A DNA stretch of 64,000 nt, from contig CANQVS010000001.1 of the NCBI GenBank assembly GCA_947627345.1, positions 102,719-166,718 of the forward strand, in the 5' to 3' direction. This document shows, piece after piece, positions 53,691-62,919 of this stretch. The DNA comes from an uncultured Clostridia bacterium. GTDB taxonomy: Bacteria; Bacillota; Clostridia; Oscillospirales; Acutalibacteraceae. The position numbers and the translations under genes were made by a program. Numbering within the stretch: the stretch's first letter is position 1; each line of letters opens with the position of its first letter. Below the pieces are notes generated by a model, which ran no database searches, was not told where the DNA came from, and saw only the letters and a list, made by a program, of their open reading frames with translations.

Positions 53691-54443
53691 CTATCTATAA
53701 TGTTCAATATTAATTTTAATTCTATTCTTTTTGGTAAAACCTAAAATATCTTTTATAATAAATTTTCCGTAGCCTCTTACTGAAAGTATATCGTCAGATT
53801 TTAAAATATAACTTACGTTTTTATTTTCAAAGTAATTTGTAAAAACTCTTCCCGATAATACTAAACCCGCGGCTTTTTCTCTTGAAAGCTTTGTAATCGC
53901 CGCAACAACCGCGTCAAGTCGCATTGAGCTGATTATTAATGATAACGTTTCAATATCATCTTTAAAATTAATGTCATTGTCAGACTTGTTTGAAATTGAA
54001 ACTCCGACACGTCCGATTTTTGAAATTTGCGATTCTATATAACTTTTAATTTCTTCTTTGACAAAACAGACTGCAATTCCTTCATTGACAACAATATCGC
54101 CCACGCAGTTTCTTTCAATTCCGAGATTCATAAGCGCTCCGAGAAAATCCCTATGGGTCAGCTTGTCGGATTTTCTGAACTGAAAATAAATTTTAGAAAT
54201 CGGAAAATCGGATTTTTTTACGTCAAATTGCGAAAAACACAAAAACTTTCTTTTTGCGTTCTCATATCCCCCATAAAAAGAAATTTCAGAGCCATAATAT
54301 GAAAAATTTTTATCTATTATGTATTGTTCTCTTTCATTTAAGAATCCTAAAAATGATGGCTTGTTTCTATTTAAGGAAATATCGGCTAAATCCTCAACTC
54401 TTGCAATTAAATCCTTGTCCTCTTTATCAGAAGTAAACGCCAC
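53691..54443 (-). CDS. ylmH: YlmH family S4-domain RNA-binding protein
   Basis: This 250-residue protein has an N-terminal RNA-recognition-like region and a C-terminal S4 domain (about 180-250, RLDAVVAAITKLSREKA with VRGYGKFIIKDI). YlmH binds ribosome-peptidyl-tRNA complexes in Bacillus quality control. It overlaps sepF by 17 bp, suggesting coupled translation. Confidence 0.9.
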   Translation of the reverse strand: MAFTSDKEDKDLIARVEDLADISLNRNKPSFLGFLNEREQYIIDKNFSYYGSEISFYGGYENAKRKFLCFSQFDVKKSDFPISKIYFQFRKSDKLTHRDFLGALMNLGIERNCVGDIVVNEGIAVCFVKEEIKSYIESQISKIGRVGVSISNKSDNDINFKDDIETLSLIISSMRLDAVVAAITKLSREKAAGLVLSGRVFTNYFENKNVSYILKSDDILSVRGYGKFIIKDILGFTKKNRIKINIEHYR

Positions 54444-54876
54444 TGCTCTCTAATTCATCAAGAAGATCGTCTCCCGTAAGGTCAACGTTATTCGGTATAA
54501 TTATGAAAGTGCTTGATGCAACTCTCTTAATTTTTCCTCTGTTAGCATAAGCTACACCGCTAAGGAAATCTATAATTCTTCTGGACATATCCTTATTTGT
54601 TTCTTCAAGATTAAGAACTACTGTGTGAGTTTTAATAAGCTCGTCCGCGATTGTTCTTGTTTCTTCACCAAATCTTTCAGGCTTAAAAAGGGCAACCTGG
54701 AGTTTTGCCGTAGCACTTATATTTACCACCTTGTTTCTGTGTGGTTCTCCATAGGCAGGAACATCCTCATAATCATCTTCTTCATTCTCTGCGTAACCGT
54801 ATTCATCGTATCCGTTATCGTACTCCTCTTCGGGAGCGTCCCACATACGCTTAAACTTATCTACAAAACCAGCCAT
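54427..54876 (-). CDS. sepF: cell division protein SepF
   Basis: This 149-residue FtsZ-binding protein has an amphipathic N-terminal membrane-targeting helix (MAGFVDKFKRMW), an acidic Tyr/Glu/Asp-rich linker and the C-terminal SepF core (LFKPERFGEETRTIADELI, THTVVLNLEETNKDMSRRII, FLSGVAYANRGKI). It follows yggS by 21 bp. Confidence 0.94.
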   Translation of the reverse strand: MAGFVDKFKRMWDAPEEEYDNGYDEYGYAENEEDDYEDVPAYGEPHRNKVVNISATAKLQVALFKPERFGEETRTIADELIKTHTVVLNLEETNKDMSRRIIDFLSGVAYANRGKIKRVASSTFIIIPNNVDLTGDDLLDELESSGVYF

Positions 54877-54897
54877 TTCTTTAAATCCTCCTAAGTT

Positions 54898-55608
54898 TTA
54901 ATAATTACGGGCGCCGAACAAAGATGAACCTATTCTTACCATATTAGCGCCGGATAAAATTGCTTCATAATAATCTGAAGACATTCCCATTGAAAGAATA
55001 TCCATAGATATATTATCTATGTTTTTACTTGATATGTCAATAAATATATTGTTCATTTTATTAAAAAAATTCAAATTTTTTTGTGGAGTATCACAAATCG
55101 GCGGTATACACATTAATCCTTTTACCGAAATGTTATCAAAATCCTTAATTTCATCAAGTAATTCATACACTTGTTCTGTGTTAACTCCGCTTTTGCTTTC
55201 TTCATCTCCGATATTAATTTCTATTAAAACGTCAGAAGTTAAATTATTTTTTACTGATTGCTTTGAGATTTCTCTGCATAATTTTACGGAGTCAACCGAC
55301 TGAATAAGATCCACCTTTCCTACAATCTGCCTTACCTTATTAGATTGAAGGTGACCGATAAACTGGAGTGAGGTATTTTCAAGGTTATATTTTTCGTATT
55401 TTGAGAGAAGTTCTTGTACCTTGTTTTCCCCGATATATCTTAATCCAAGAGAAATTGCGTAATTAATAACCTCAACGTCAACTGTTTTTGTAGCGGCTAA
55501 AAAAGTAATATCCTTTCTCTGTCTGCCCGATTTTAAAGCAGCCTCATTTATGCGTTCTTCAATTAATTTGTAATTATATTCAACATTACTCAATAACTTT
55601 TCCATCAT
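54898..55608 (-). CDS. yggS: YggS/PLPBP family pyridoxal phosphate homeostasis protein
   Basis: This 236-residue TIM-barrel PLP-binding protein keeps free PLP at safe levels. The PLP Lys is in FLAATKTVDVEVI; IGENKVQELLSKY, FIGHLQSNKVRQI and the C-terminal SMGMSSDYYEAILSGANMVRIG are conserved. It lies at its usual place before sepF. The start overlaps the end of the HlyD-like gene. Confidence 0.93.
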   Translation of the reverse strand: MMEKLLSNVEYNYKLIEERINEAALKSGRQRKDITFLAATKTVDVEVINYAISLGLRYIGENKVQELLSKYEKYNLENTSLQFIGHLQSNKVRQIVGKVDLIQSVDSVKLCREISKQSVKNNLTSDVLIEINIGDEESKSGVNTEQVYELLDEIKDFDNISVKGLMCIPPICDTPQKNLNFFNKMNNIFIDISSKNIDNISMDILSMGMSSDYYEAILSGANMVRIGSSLFGARNY

Positions 55609-56881
55609 AAAGATTATCTCCTTTTATAACAACTTGGTCATATAGCTGAAGCGTTTCGTCGCTAAACAGTATGTCTTCTTTAGGTTCGGTATCACACAGC
55701 ACATATTCGCTCGAAGAATATACAATTGAAATCTCTTTAAATATAAGCTCGGAACCGTGAAGGACATAGACGCCCTGAACCTTTTTCTTTTTTGATACGG
55801 TTTTTCCGTTTTTATCTTTAACAATTTTCTTAACGTAATCCTCATGAATAGCACGTTTTGAAACTTTTAAGCCTGTATAAGAAACTGTTGTTATATCTGT
55901 ATTTTCGATTCTTGCATTGGCTATGTTCTTATCCATATAGTCACAGCTCAAAACCAAAATTCCATCGTCCTTTTTGCTCTTTTGATTAATAGAATAAATA
56001 GAACTTGGTATTTTTTTTGTCATAATTGCAGGCATTGATACAAAAAGTGAAACCCCCTCGTTTTGGAGTTTGGAAAGCATAACTGCATCATCGGCAGATA
56101 TTTTACAAGCAAGATACCACAACGGATTTGTAACTACTTTTCCTACTGCATTACTGCTGTATTTTTTCTTCTTAATATTTTTAAACTTACGTATATCTAA
56201 GTCTTTCATTTTGCTGTAATTCACTGATTTCTCATATCCGTCGCACGTGGAAATAAAATATCCCGCCTTATCGGATGAAAGTGTACCGATTTTTGAGTGG
56301 CAGTTATTTTTTATTTTTTCTCTCTCTTTTCTTAACTCATTGATTTTTGCGGAAAAACTCCTTACGCTTCCCGTAGTGATTTGTCTTTCACAAATTGATA
56401 AAAGAAGATTCTCACATGACGAATTAGCGTCAATAAGCTTACCATTGTTCACATTTTCAGCAATCAAAAAGATATTATTATTAATCTGCGTGTTAATTGT
56501 ATCAAACCCAACGCTGTCTTTATAATAAGATTGTGACAGAGATTTAAGACTTCTTATTTTTTTATTTATACTTTTAATTTGGTTTCGCGATACCGCGTCA
56601 GTTTCGTTGCGGTAAATATCAGCAATTGTCTGGTTTTTGCTGACATTATCTCCATCTTCAACATTATAAGAAAGCACACCCTTTTCGTTGTTCCTTACAT
56701 AAGACTCCTCGCGGACGATAAATGCCTTTGCGTGAATAACATCGGAAACGGTACTTGATACCGCTTCTTCTGTTTCAACAGAATTTGTAAAATTTGCTGA
56801 AACAAATAAAAATACAACATATGTAACTATACAAACAGACAAAAGTCCAATTATAATTCTTTTAAATAATAACTTATCCAT
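55586..56881 (-). CDS. HlyD-like membrane-anchored protein of the division cluster
   Basis: This 431-residue protein has a single N-terminal membrane helix (about 8-28) and a large extracytoplasmic region. Its start resembles efflux adaptor (HlyD-type) proteins: a barrel-sandwich-like half with GVLSYNVEDGDNVSKNQTIADI, a long coiled-coil region, then C-terminal beta segments. No transporter gene is adjacent. It sits between miaA and yggS, overlapping both (8 and 23 bp). A link to envelope or division is inferred only from position. Confidence 0.6.
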   Translation of the reverse strand: MDKLLFKRIIIGLLSVCIVTYVVFLFVSANFTNSVETEEAVSSTVSDVIHAKAFIVREESYVRNNEKGVLSYNVEDGDNVSKNQTIADIYRNETDAVSRNQIKSINKKIRSLKSLSQSYYKDSVGFDTINTQINNNIFLIAENVNNGKLIDANSSCENLLLSICERQITTGSVRSFSAKINELRKEREKIKNNCHSKIGTLSSDKAGYFISTCDGYEKSVNYSKMKDLDIRKFKNIKKKKYSSNAVGKVVTNPLWYLACKISADDAVMLSKLQNEGVSLFVSMPAIMTKKIPSSIYSINQKSKKDDGILVLSCDYMDKNIANARIENTDITTVSYTGLKVSKRAIHEDYVKKIVKDKNGKTVSKKKKVQGVYVLHGSELIFKEISIVYSSSEYVLCDTEPKEDILFSDETLQLYDQVVIKGDNLYDGKVIE

Positions 56882-57833
56882 TTAAAAATCCTCGATTTTC
56901 AACTACATCTTTTATAAACTTTATTTGTTCCACTGTAGTTTTTAACTCGTCAATATTAATCCAATTTATATTTTCGTTACGTCGAAACCACGTCAGCTGT
57001 CGCTTTGCATAATGACGTGTTTCTGTTTTTAACTTTTCTATACATTCCTCAAGCGACATCTCGTTTTTGAAATACGATTCAAGCTGTTTATACCCGATTG
57101 CCTTTGAGGAGGTTTCGCTTAAATTGCTGTTAAGGATAGTTTTTGCCTCTTCTAAAAGTCCGTTTTCAAACATATTATCCACTCTTTTATTGATACGGTT
57201 ATAAATATACCCTCTGTCTTTAGCTGTAAGTCCGAAAATAAGGCTGTCATATTCGGAGGCTTTTAATCTGCTTTTTTCATTTTGTTCGGTAATTGTAATT
57301 CCCGTTGTTTTATAGAACTCAATTGCTCTTATAATTCGTTTTAAATTTTTTTGTTCCTTTAAACGCTTTGCAGAATCCAAATCAAATTCAGAAAGAATAT
57401 CCAAAAGATAATCTATTCCCTTTTCATCTGCCAATTTGTTGAGCTCTGCTCGGATTTTACGGTCCGCGCTATTCTCTGTGAAATTAATTCCATTTAAAAG
57501 AGAGTCCACATAAAGTCCTGTACCGCCGCAAATAATCGGGAGTTTTCCCCTTTTTAAAACAACCTCTATAGCGCATTTAGCGTCCTCGACATACCTCCCT
57601 ACAGAATAAGACTCATTCAAATCAAGAAAATCTATCAAATAGTGCCTTATACCGTCCATTTCTTCATATGTGGGCTTAGCGGTTGCGATTTGCATATCAC
57701 GGTAAATCTGCATACTGTCGGCTGAAATAACTTCTCCGTTATAGTGCTTTGCAAGTTCAACGGAAAGACTTGTCTTTCCTGACGCTGTGGGTCCGACAAT
57801 AACAAGTAATTTTTTTTTCATATTAAAATCCAT
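56874..57833 (-). CDS. miaA: tRNA dimethylallyltransferase
   Basis: This 319-residue enzyme adds the dimethylallyl group to A37 of tRNAs reading UNN codons. It has the P-loop GPTASGKTSLSVELAKHY, SADSMQIYRDMQIATAKP, GGTGLYVDSLLNG and RRNENINWI near the end. The product is the substrate of MiaB, whose gene is at the other end of this cluster. Confidence 0.96.
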   Translation of the reverse strand: MDFNMKKKLLVIVGPTASGKTSLSVELAKHYNGEVISADSMQIYRDMQIATAKPTYEEMDGIRHYLIDFLDLNESYSVGRYVEDAKCAIEVVLKRGKLPIICGGTGLYVDSLLNGINFTENSADRKIRAELNKLADEKGIDYLLDILSEFDLDSAKRLKEQKNLKRIIRAIEFYKTTGITITEQNEKSRLKASEYDSLIFGLTAKDRGYIYNRINKRVDNMFENGLLEEAKTILNSNLSETSSKAIGYKQLESYFKNEMSLEECIEKLKTETRHYAKRQLTWFRRNENINWINIDELKTTVEQIKFIKDVVENRGFLNG

Positions 57834-57854
57834 ATTAACCAGTATAATTTTATA

Positions 57855-59855
57855 TTATACCCTTCCAAACTGCTTTTCAAGTTCATATTTGCTCATTACT
57901 ATACAGACAGGTCTGCCGTGAGGACAATATCTTAATGTCGGGTCATTATCCAGCTTGTTTGCAATATCCATAAGTTCCTCGCGTGTACTTATATTTCCGC
58001 CTTTTATCGCGGCTCTGCACGCTACATTATGATAAATCCAGTCCATTTTTTCGCTTCTGATGTCATTTTTACTTTGAGAAATATACCCTGCCATTTCAAT
58101 TACAGAGGATTCAATATCATCAAGCTCGAGATATTGAGGTGCAGACCTTATAATAAGCGTTCCATTGCCGAAATCCTCAACATCAAAAGCACATTCCTTA
58201 AACATATCAAGATTGCTTATAGCAGATTCGTAGTCATTTTTATTTAAAGTAACCGTTATCGGTTGGAGAAGAACCTGCGAAAATCCTGCCCTTCGCTCTT
58301 TTTTCAGCCTTTCATATATCATACGTTCGTGGGCGGCGTGTTTATCTATAATAACAATTTCTTTATCGTTTTTTTCAACAATAATATACGTCTTAAAAGC
58401 CTCGCCGATAAACACAAGTTTATTTTCAGGTTGTTTAAACAGAGTTTCGGGCTTTTCGTTTTCAATTTGTCCGCTTTTTTTATCATCAATTGTTTCTAAA
58501 CCTGAATTTGAAATGCTTTTTTCATTTTCTTCAGGATTTACGGAAGATACTATTTCAGTATCTTCAACTATTTTGCTATTAAGAATATCGTTGATTTTAC
58601 TTTCCTTATTTTCACTATTTCTAATTGCGCTTTTTGAATAAACATCTAAAGGATTCTTAAAATTATTGACGGAAGTTTTAAGGCTTCCAATATGTCCTGT
58701 ATTTTTCACAATTTGATCAAGTTGAGAAATCGGGTCAGATTTTTTGCTTTTATCTTCTAATGAGGGATTAAAAGCGGATTTTGCTGAAATAAAAGGATTT
58801 GTTTTTTTTATTTCAAAAAATGCGTCATCTCGTTTTGTTCCGTTAAATGTTAAGTTTTTTCTATCATCATTATTGTTAAGAGAGGTTTTAACGGCGTGAT
58901 AAACAGCGTCAAATACAGGTCGTTCATTTATAAAACGAACCTCGATTTTTGACGGGTGAACATTAACGTCAATGGCATCAAATGGTAAAGAAATATGCAA
59001 AACGCAAGCCGGAAACTTTCCAACCATTACACTGCCCTTGCACGCTTCCTCTAAAGCCGCCGTTGCGGTAAAAGATTTAACATATCTTCCGTTAATAAAA
59101 AAGTTTTGCATACCGCGGTTTGGTCTTGCATTGACAGGCTTTGAAATATATCCCTGAATTTTAATGCCGTTAAGTTCGTAATTAACAGGAATTAATCCCG
59201 CCGCGAAATCACGTCCGTAAACAGAATAAATTGCCGATTTTATTTTTCCGTCACCCGAGGTATTGAGTACTCTTTTTCCGTCACGAATGAAAGTAAAAGC
59301 AATTTCGGGGTGGGACAGGGCAACCCTGTCTATTACATTCGCGACAGCGTTACCCTCTGCCCTGTCTTTTTTTAAAAATTTCATTCTCGCGGGTATATTA
59401 TAGAATAAATCCCTTACAATTATTGTCGTTCCGACAGGGCAACCCGCGTCATCAATGGAATTTTCCTCTCCGCCGTCAATTTCATATGATGTGCCTATTT
59501 CTTCGGATTTGGAACGCGTAAGCAGTTGGAGCTTGGAAACTGATGAAATTGAAGAAAGAGCCTCTCCCCTGAATCCCAAAGTTGAAATGCTGTCAAGGTC
59601 GTTTTGATACCTTATTTTACTCGTCGCGTGCGGTAAAAAAGCAAGCTTTACATCATCGCGCATAATACCGCATCCGTTGTCGGTTACTCTCATAAATGTA
59701 ATGCCGCCGTTCTGAATTTCAACAGTAATATCCGAAGCTTCGGCGTCTATTGAATTTTCAATCATCTCTTTAATCGCAGATGCGGGTCTTTCAACAACCT
59801 CGCCCGCAGCTATAAGTTCTGATATATGCTTATCAAGAACATTGATGACACCCAT
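57855..59855 (-). CDS. mutL: DNA mismatch repair protein MutL
   Basis: This 666-residue mismatch-repair protein has the N-terminal GHKL ATPase (EMIENSIDAEASDITVEI, DNGCGI, TLGFRGEALSSI), a variable Ser/Asn/Lys-rich linker (about 360-470), and a C-terminal dimerisation/endonuclease domain. The endonuclease site is DKHAAHERMIYE, a DQHAxxExxxxE variant with Lys for Gln, followed by ACRAAIKGG and CPHGRPV, so it is likely the nicking type of MutL. It lies 20 bp after mutS. Confidence 0.96.
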   Translation of the reverse strand: MGVINVLDKHISELIAAGEVVERPASAIKEMIENSIDAEASDITVEIQNGGITFMRVTDNGCGIMRDDVKLAFLPHATSKIRYQNDLDSISTLGFRGEALSSISSVSKLQLLTRSKSEEIGTSYEIDGGEENSIDDAGCPVGTTIIVRDLFYNIPARMKFLKKDRAEGNAVANVIDRVALSHPEIAFTFIRDGKRVLNTSGDGKIKSAIYSVYGRDFAAGLIPVNYELNGIKIQGYISKPVNARPNRGMQNFFINGRYVKSFTATAALEEACKGSVMVGKFPACVLHISLPFDAIDVNVHPSKIEVRFINERPVFDAVYHAVKTSLNNNDDRKNLTFNGTKRDDAFFEIKKTNPFISAKSAFNPSLEDKSKKSDPISQLDQIVKNTGHIGSLKTSVNNFKNPLDVYSKSAIRNSENKESKINDILNSKIVEDTEIVSSVNPEENEKSISNSGLETIDDKKSGQIENEKPETLFKQPENKLVFIGEAFKTYIIVEKNDKEIVIIDKHAAHERMIYERLKKERRAGFSQVLLQPITVTLNKNDYESAISNLDMFKECAFDVEDFGNGTLIIRSAPQYLELDDIESSVIEMAGYISQSKNDIRSEKMDWIYHNVACRAAIKGGNISTREELMDIANKLDNDPTLRYCPHGRPVCIVMSKYELEKQFGRV

Positions 59856-59875
59856 TTATTTCACCGCCTGTATCT

Positions 59876-62473
59876 CTATACCATATTTTTTAATTCATAA
59901 AGCAAATTCATCGCCTCAATTGGCGTTAAAGTATTTATGTCTGCATTTTTAAGCTTTTCGGCTATTGCAGAGTCAACGCTTTGAAGTAAAGAAAGCTGTT
60001 CTATATCCTGTGCCGACTTTTTAGGTTTCTTGATAATATCTTCCTTGCTTTTTCCGTTTTCAAGTTCAAAAAGAATTTCTTTAGCGCGGTTTATAATACA
60101 ATCGGGAACTCCCGCAAGCTTTGCAACTTCAATTCCATAGCTGTCGTCAGCGCCGCCGGGAACAATTCTTCTTAAAAATGTTATATCGTCGCCCTTCTTT
60201 TTAACAGCAATATTATAGTTATTAACTCCGTCTATTATTTGTTCCATAACGCTGAGTTCGTGATAATGAGTTGCAAATAAAGTTTTTGCTCCGAGTTTCT
60301 TTTTATCAGCAGCATATTCCAAAACTGCTCTCGCAATACTCATTCCGTCAAAGGTAGAAGTTCCTCTGCCGATTTCATCAAGTATAAGCAACGATTTAGA
60401 AGTAGCGTTGGTAACAATATTCGCTACCTCGCTCATCTCCACCATAAATGTTGACTGACCCGAAGCCAAATCGTCAGATGCACCGACCCGTGTAAAAATG
60501 CTGTCAACAATTCCTATTTCGGCATAAGATGCGGGAACGAAGCTTCCTATTTGCGCCATTAATACAATCAATGCAGTCTGTCGCATATATGTAGATTTGC
60601 CCGCCATATTGGGACCTGTTATAATTGCAACTCTGTTTGCAGTACAATTAAGGTAAACGTCATTCGGTACAAAAGGAGCGTCATTTAATAACTGTTCAAC
60701 AACGGGATGACGGCTGTCCTTTAAAATAATATTATCGCTTAAATTAACCTCTGGACGGACATAACGGTTATCCGATGAAACATTTGCAAGAGAGTTTAAG
60801 ACATCTAAAGTTGAAATTGCAGTCGCCGTATTTTGAATACGCTCAAGCTGTGACGCAACTTTTTTGCGGATTTCATCAAAAATCTGATATTCAAGCAAAA
60901 ACGCTCTGTCTTTCGCTCCCAAAATTCTGCCTTCAAGAGATTTAAGTTCCTCTGTTATGTATCTCTCGCAGTTTGTTAAAGTCTGCTTGCGGATATAGGT
61001 TTCGGGAACCATATCTTTATATGAATTTGTAACCTCAATATAATATCCGAAAACCCTGTTATAACCAATTCTAAGCTTTGGTATTCCCGTAAGTTTGCGC
61101 TGTTCCTGCTCAATTTGCGAGAGAATACCTGTTGAGTTATTCATATCTTCGCTTACCAAGTCAAGTTCCTCACTGTAACCGCGTTTAATTATTCCGCCTT
61201 CTTTAACGGAAAAAGGAGGTTCCTCGACAATTGCATCGTCAATAAGCTTGTAAACATCTTCAAGAGTATCAAGCTGGTTATAAAGCTGTTTTATAAGACT
61301 TGATTTACAGTCTTTAAGCAAATTTTTAATTTCAGGAAGATTTTTTATTGCGCTTGCAAGAGAGCGGAGTTCTCTTCCTTTTGCCGAACCGTAAACTATA
61401 TTTGTAATTAAACGCTCAATATCGAATATTCCTACCAAAGCAGAAGTTAAATCAAGCCTGAGAACGGTATCGTTTACAAGCTCCTCGACCGCGCTTTGAC
61501 GGTTAATAATTTTTGTTACATTTAAAAGCGGTTTTTCAATCCAACTTCTGAGAAGTCTTTTTCCCATTGAGGTCTTTGTTTTATCGAGCACCCATAAAAG
61601 CGAACCTTTTTTATCCTTGTTAATCATAGTTTTGGTAAGCTCAAGGTTGCGTTGAGTATTGAAATCAAGCTTCATAAACTGATTTTCTGTAAATAAATTT
61701 ATATGAGCTATTCTTTCAAGACCGTTTTTCTGTGTATCTCTTAAATAAGCTACTAAAGCGCCTAATGCGCTGACCGCAATCTGCTTGTCCTTTATAAGAT
61801 TATAATCTTCTTTAAACTGTTTTTTTACAATATCCTGACATGTCATAACAGCAAAGTTTTCATCGGGAAGCATTTCAACGGTGGTTGAAAGCTTATCTCT
61901 GATAAAATGAGACAGTCCCTTAAACTCTACCGTGTCACCGCCTAAAAGTATTTCACGGGGGTTGTAGCTTGAAAGCTGGCTTTTTATCTTTTCAAGGCAG
62001 TCTTTCCCGCTGAAATCTGTTACATATAATTCTCCTGTGGAAATATCGCAAAAACACATAGCAACATTATTTCTTTCAGAATACATACAGCAGATGTAAT
62101 TGTTAACGCTCTCATCAAGAATACTTGTTTCAATTACTGTTCCGGGAGTTATAACGCGTACTATATCTCGCTGTACAATAGATTCCGCCTTTGACGGGTC
62201 TTCAAGCTGTTCGCAGATTGCGACCTTATATCCTTTTTGCACAAGGCGCGCTATATAGGCGTCACAGCTATGATACGGCACTCCACACATTGGAGCGCGT
62301 TCCTCAAGCCCGCAATCTCTGCCTGTAAGAGTGAGTTCAAGTTCCTTGGACGCCAATTTTGCGTCATCGAAGAACATTTCATAAAAATCTCCGAGCCTGA
62401 AAAAAAGGATACAATCTTTATTCTCTTCTTTAATTTTAAAATACTGTTGCATCATCGGCGATAATTTTCCCAT
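59876..62473 (-). CDS. mutS: DNA mismatch repair protein MutS
   Basis: This 865-residue protein recognises mismatched bases. The mismatch-binding N-terminal domain has RLGDFYEMFFDDA (Phe-x-Glu wedge), and the C-terminal ATPase has GPNMAGKSTYMRQ and LDEIGRGTSTFDG. It has AGGAG upstream. The order here (ylbF-like, mutS, mutL) parallels Bacillus ymcB-ymcA-cotE-mutS-mutL, without cotE. Confidence 0.97.
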   Translation of the reverse strand: MGKLSPMMQQYFKIKEENKDCILFFRLGDFYEMFFDDAKLASKELELTLTGRDCGLEERAPMCGVPYHSCDAYIARLVQKGYKVAICEQLEDPSKAESIVQRDIVRVITPGTVIETSILDESVNNYICCMYSERNNVAMCFCDISTGELYVTDFSGKDCLEKIKSQLSSYNPREILLGGDTVEFKGLSHFIRDKLSTTVEMLPDENFAVMTCQDIVKKQFKEDYNLIKDKQIAVSALGALVAYLRDTQKNGLERIAHINLFTENQFMKLDFNTQRNLELTKTMINKDKKGSLLWVLDKTKTSMGKRLLRSWIEKPLLNVTKIINRQSAVEELVNDTVLRLDLTSALVGIFDIERLITNIVYGSAKGRELRSLASAIKNLPEIKNLLKDCKSSLIKQLYNQLDTLEDVYKLIDDAIVEEPPFSVKEGGIIKRGYSEELDLVSEDMNNSTGILSQIEQEQRKLTGIPKLRIGYNRVFGYYIEVTNSYKDMVPETYIRKQTLTNCERYITEELKSLEGRILGAKDRAFLLEYQIFDEIRKKVASQLERIQNTATAISTLDVLNSLANVSSDNRYVRPEVNLSDNIILKDSRHPVVEQLLNDAPFVPNDVYLNCTANRVAIITGPNMAGKSTYMRQTALIVLMAQIGSFVPASYAEIGIVDSIFTRVGASDDLASGQSTFMVEMSEVANIVTNATSKSLLILDEIGRGTSTFDGMSIARAVLEYAADKKKLGAKTLFATHYHELSVMEQIIDGVNNYNIAVKKKGDDITFLRRIVPGGADDSYGIEVAKLAGVPDCIINRAKEILFELENGKSKEDIIKKPKKSAQDIEQLSLLQSVDSAIAEKLKNADINTLTPIEAMNLLYELKNMV

Positions 62474-62504
62474 AAACCCACTCCTTTCTAAAATTATTTA
62501 ATTA

Positions 62505-62909
62505 TCAGTTGCAACCCGAACACGTTGAACAACTGCCTGTGCAGGAACTTGAAAAATCAGTGGTTTCCGGATCCTCTCCTGCAATACAGTTTTGTAAAAT
62601 TGTCATAACTCTGCCAGACAGCTGGTCAAAGTCCTGTTTAGCGTCATTATAAGCTTTCATATTTTCATTAGCCATAATATCGGCATAAACTTTTTGCATT
62701 TCCTTGTTTAACTGCGCGATTTTCTCGCCGTCTTTTTCTACCTTTTGGGTTTCAACATTAATTGAAAGTCTTTTTAAATTAAACTCCTTGATTAAAGCCT
62801 GAAGTTCTGCGTCCTCATCCGCTTTTCTCTCTGCCTCATGCTTTTTTATATATGACTCCTCCTGCTGGAGAAGTTTTCCGAGTTCCCTCGTTTTTTCAAT
62901 AATATCCAT
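62505..62909 (-). CDS. YlbF/YmcA family protein with Cys-rich tail
   Basis: This 134-residue helical protein belongs to the YlbF/YmcA family, whose Bacillus members form the Fe-S-containing RicAFT complex that affects RNA processing. Its helical body runs about 1-105. The C-terminus ends SCTGSCSTCSGCN, a CxxxCxxCxxC cluster plus an upstream Cys (ILQNC), which could ligate a cluster (inference). It lies 10 bp after miaB, the position of ymcA in Bacillus. Confidence 0.85.
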   Translation of the reverse strand: MDIIEKTRELGKLLQQEESYIKKHEAERKADEDAELQALIKEFNLKRLSINVETQKVEKDGEKIAQLNKEMQKVYADIMANENMKAYNDAKQDFDQLSGRVMTILQNCIAGEDPETTDFSSSCTGSCSTCSGCN

Positions 62910-62919
62910 AGTTTTCTCC

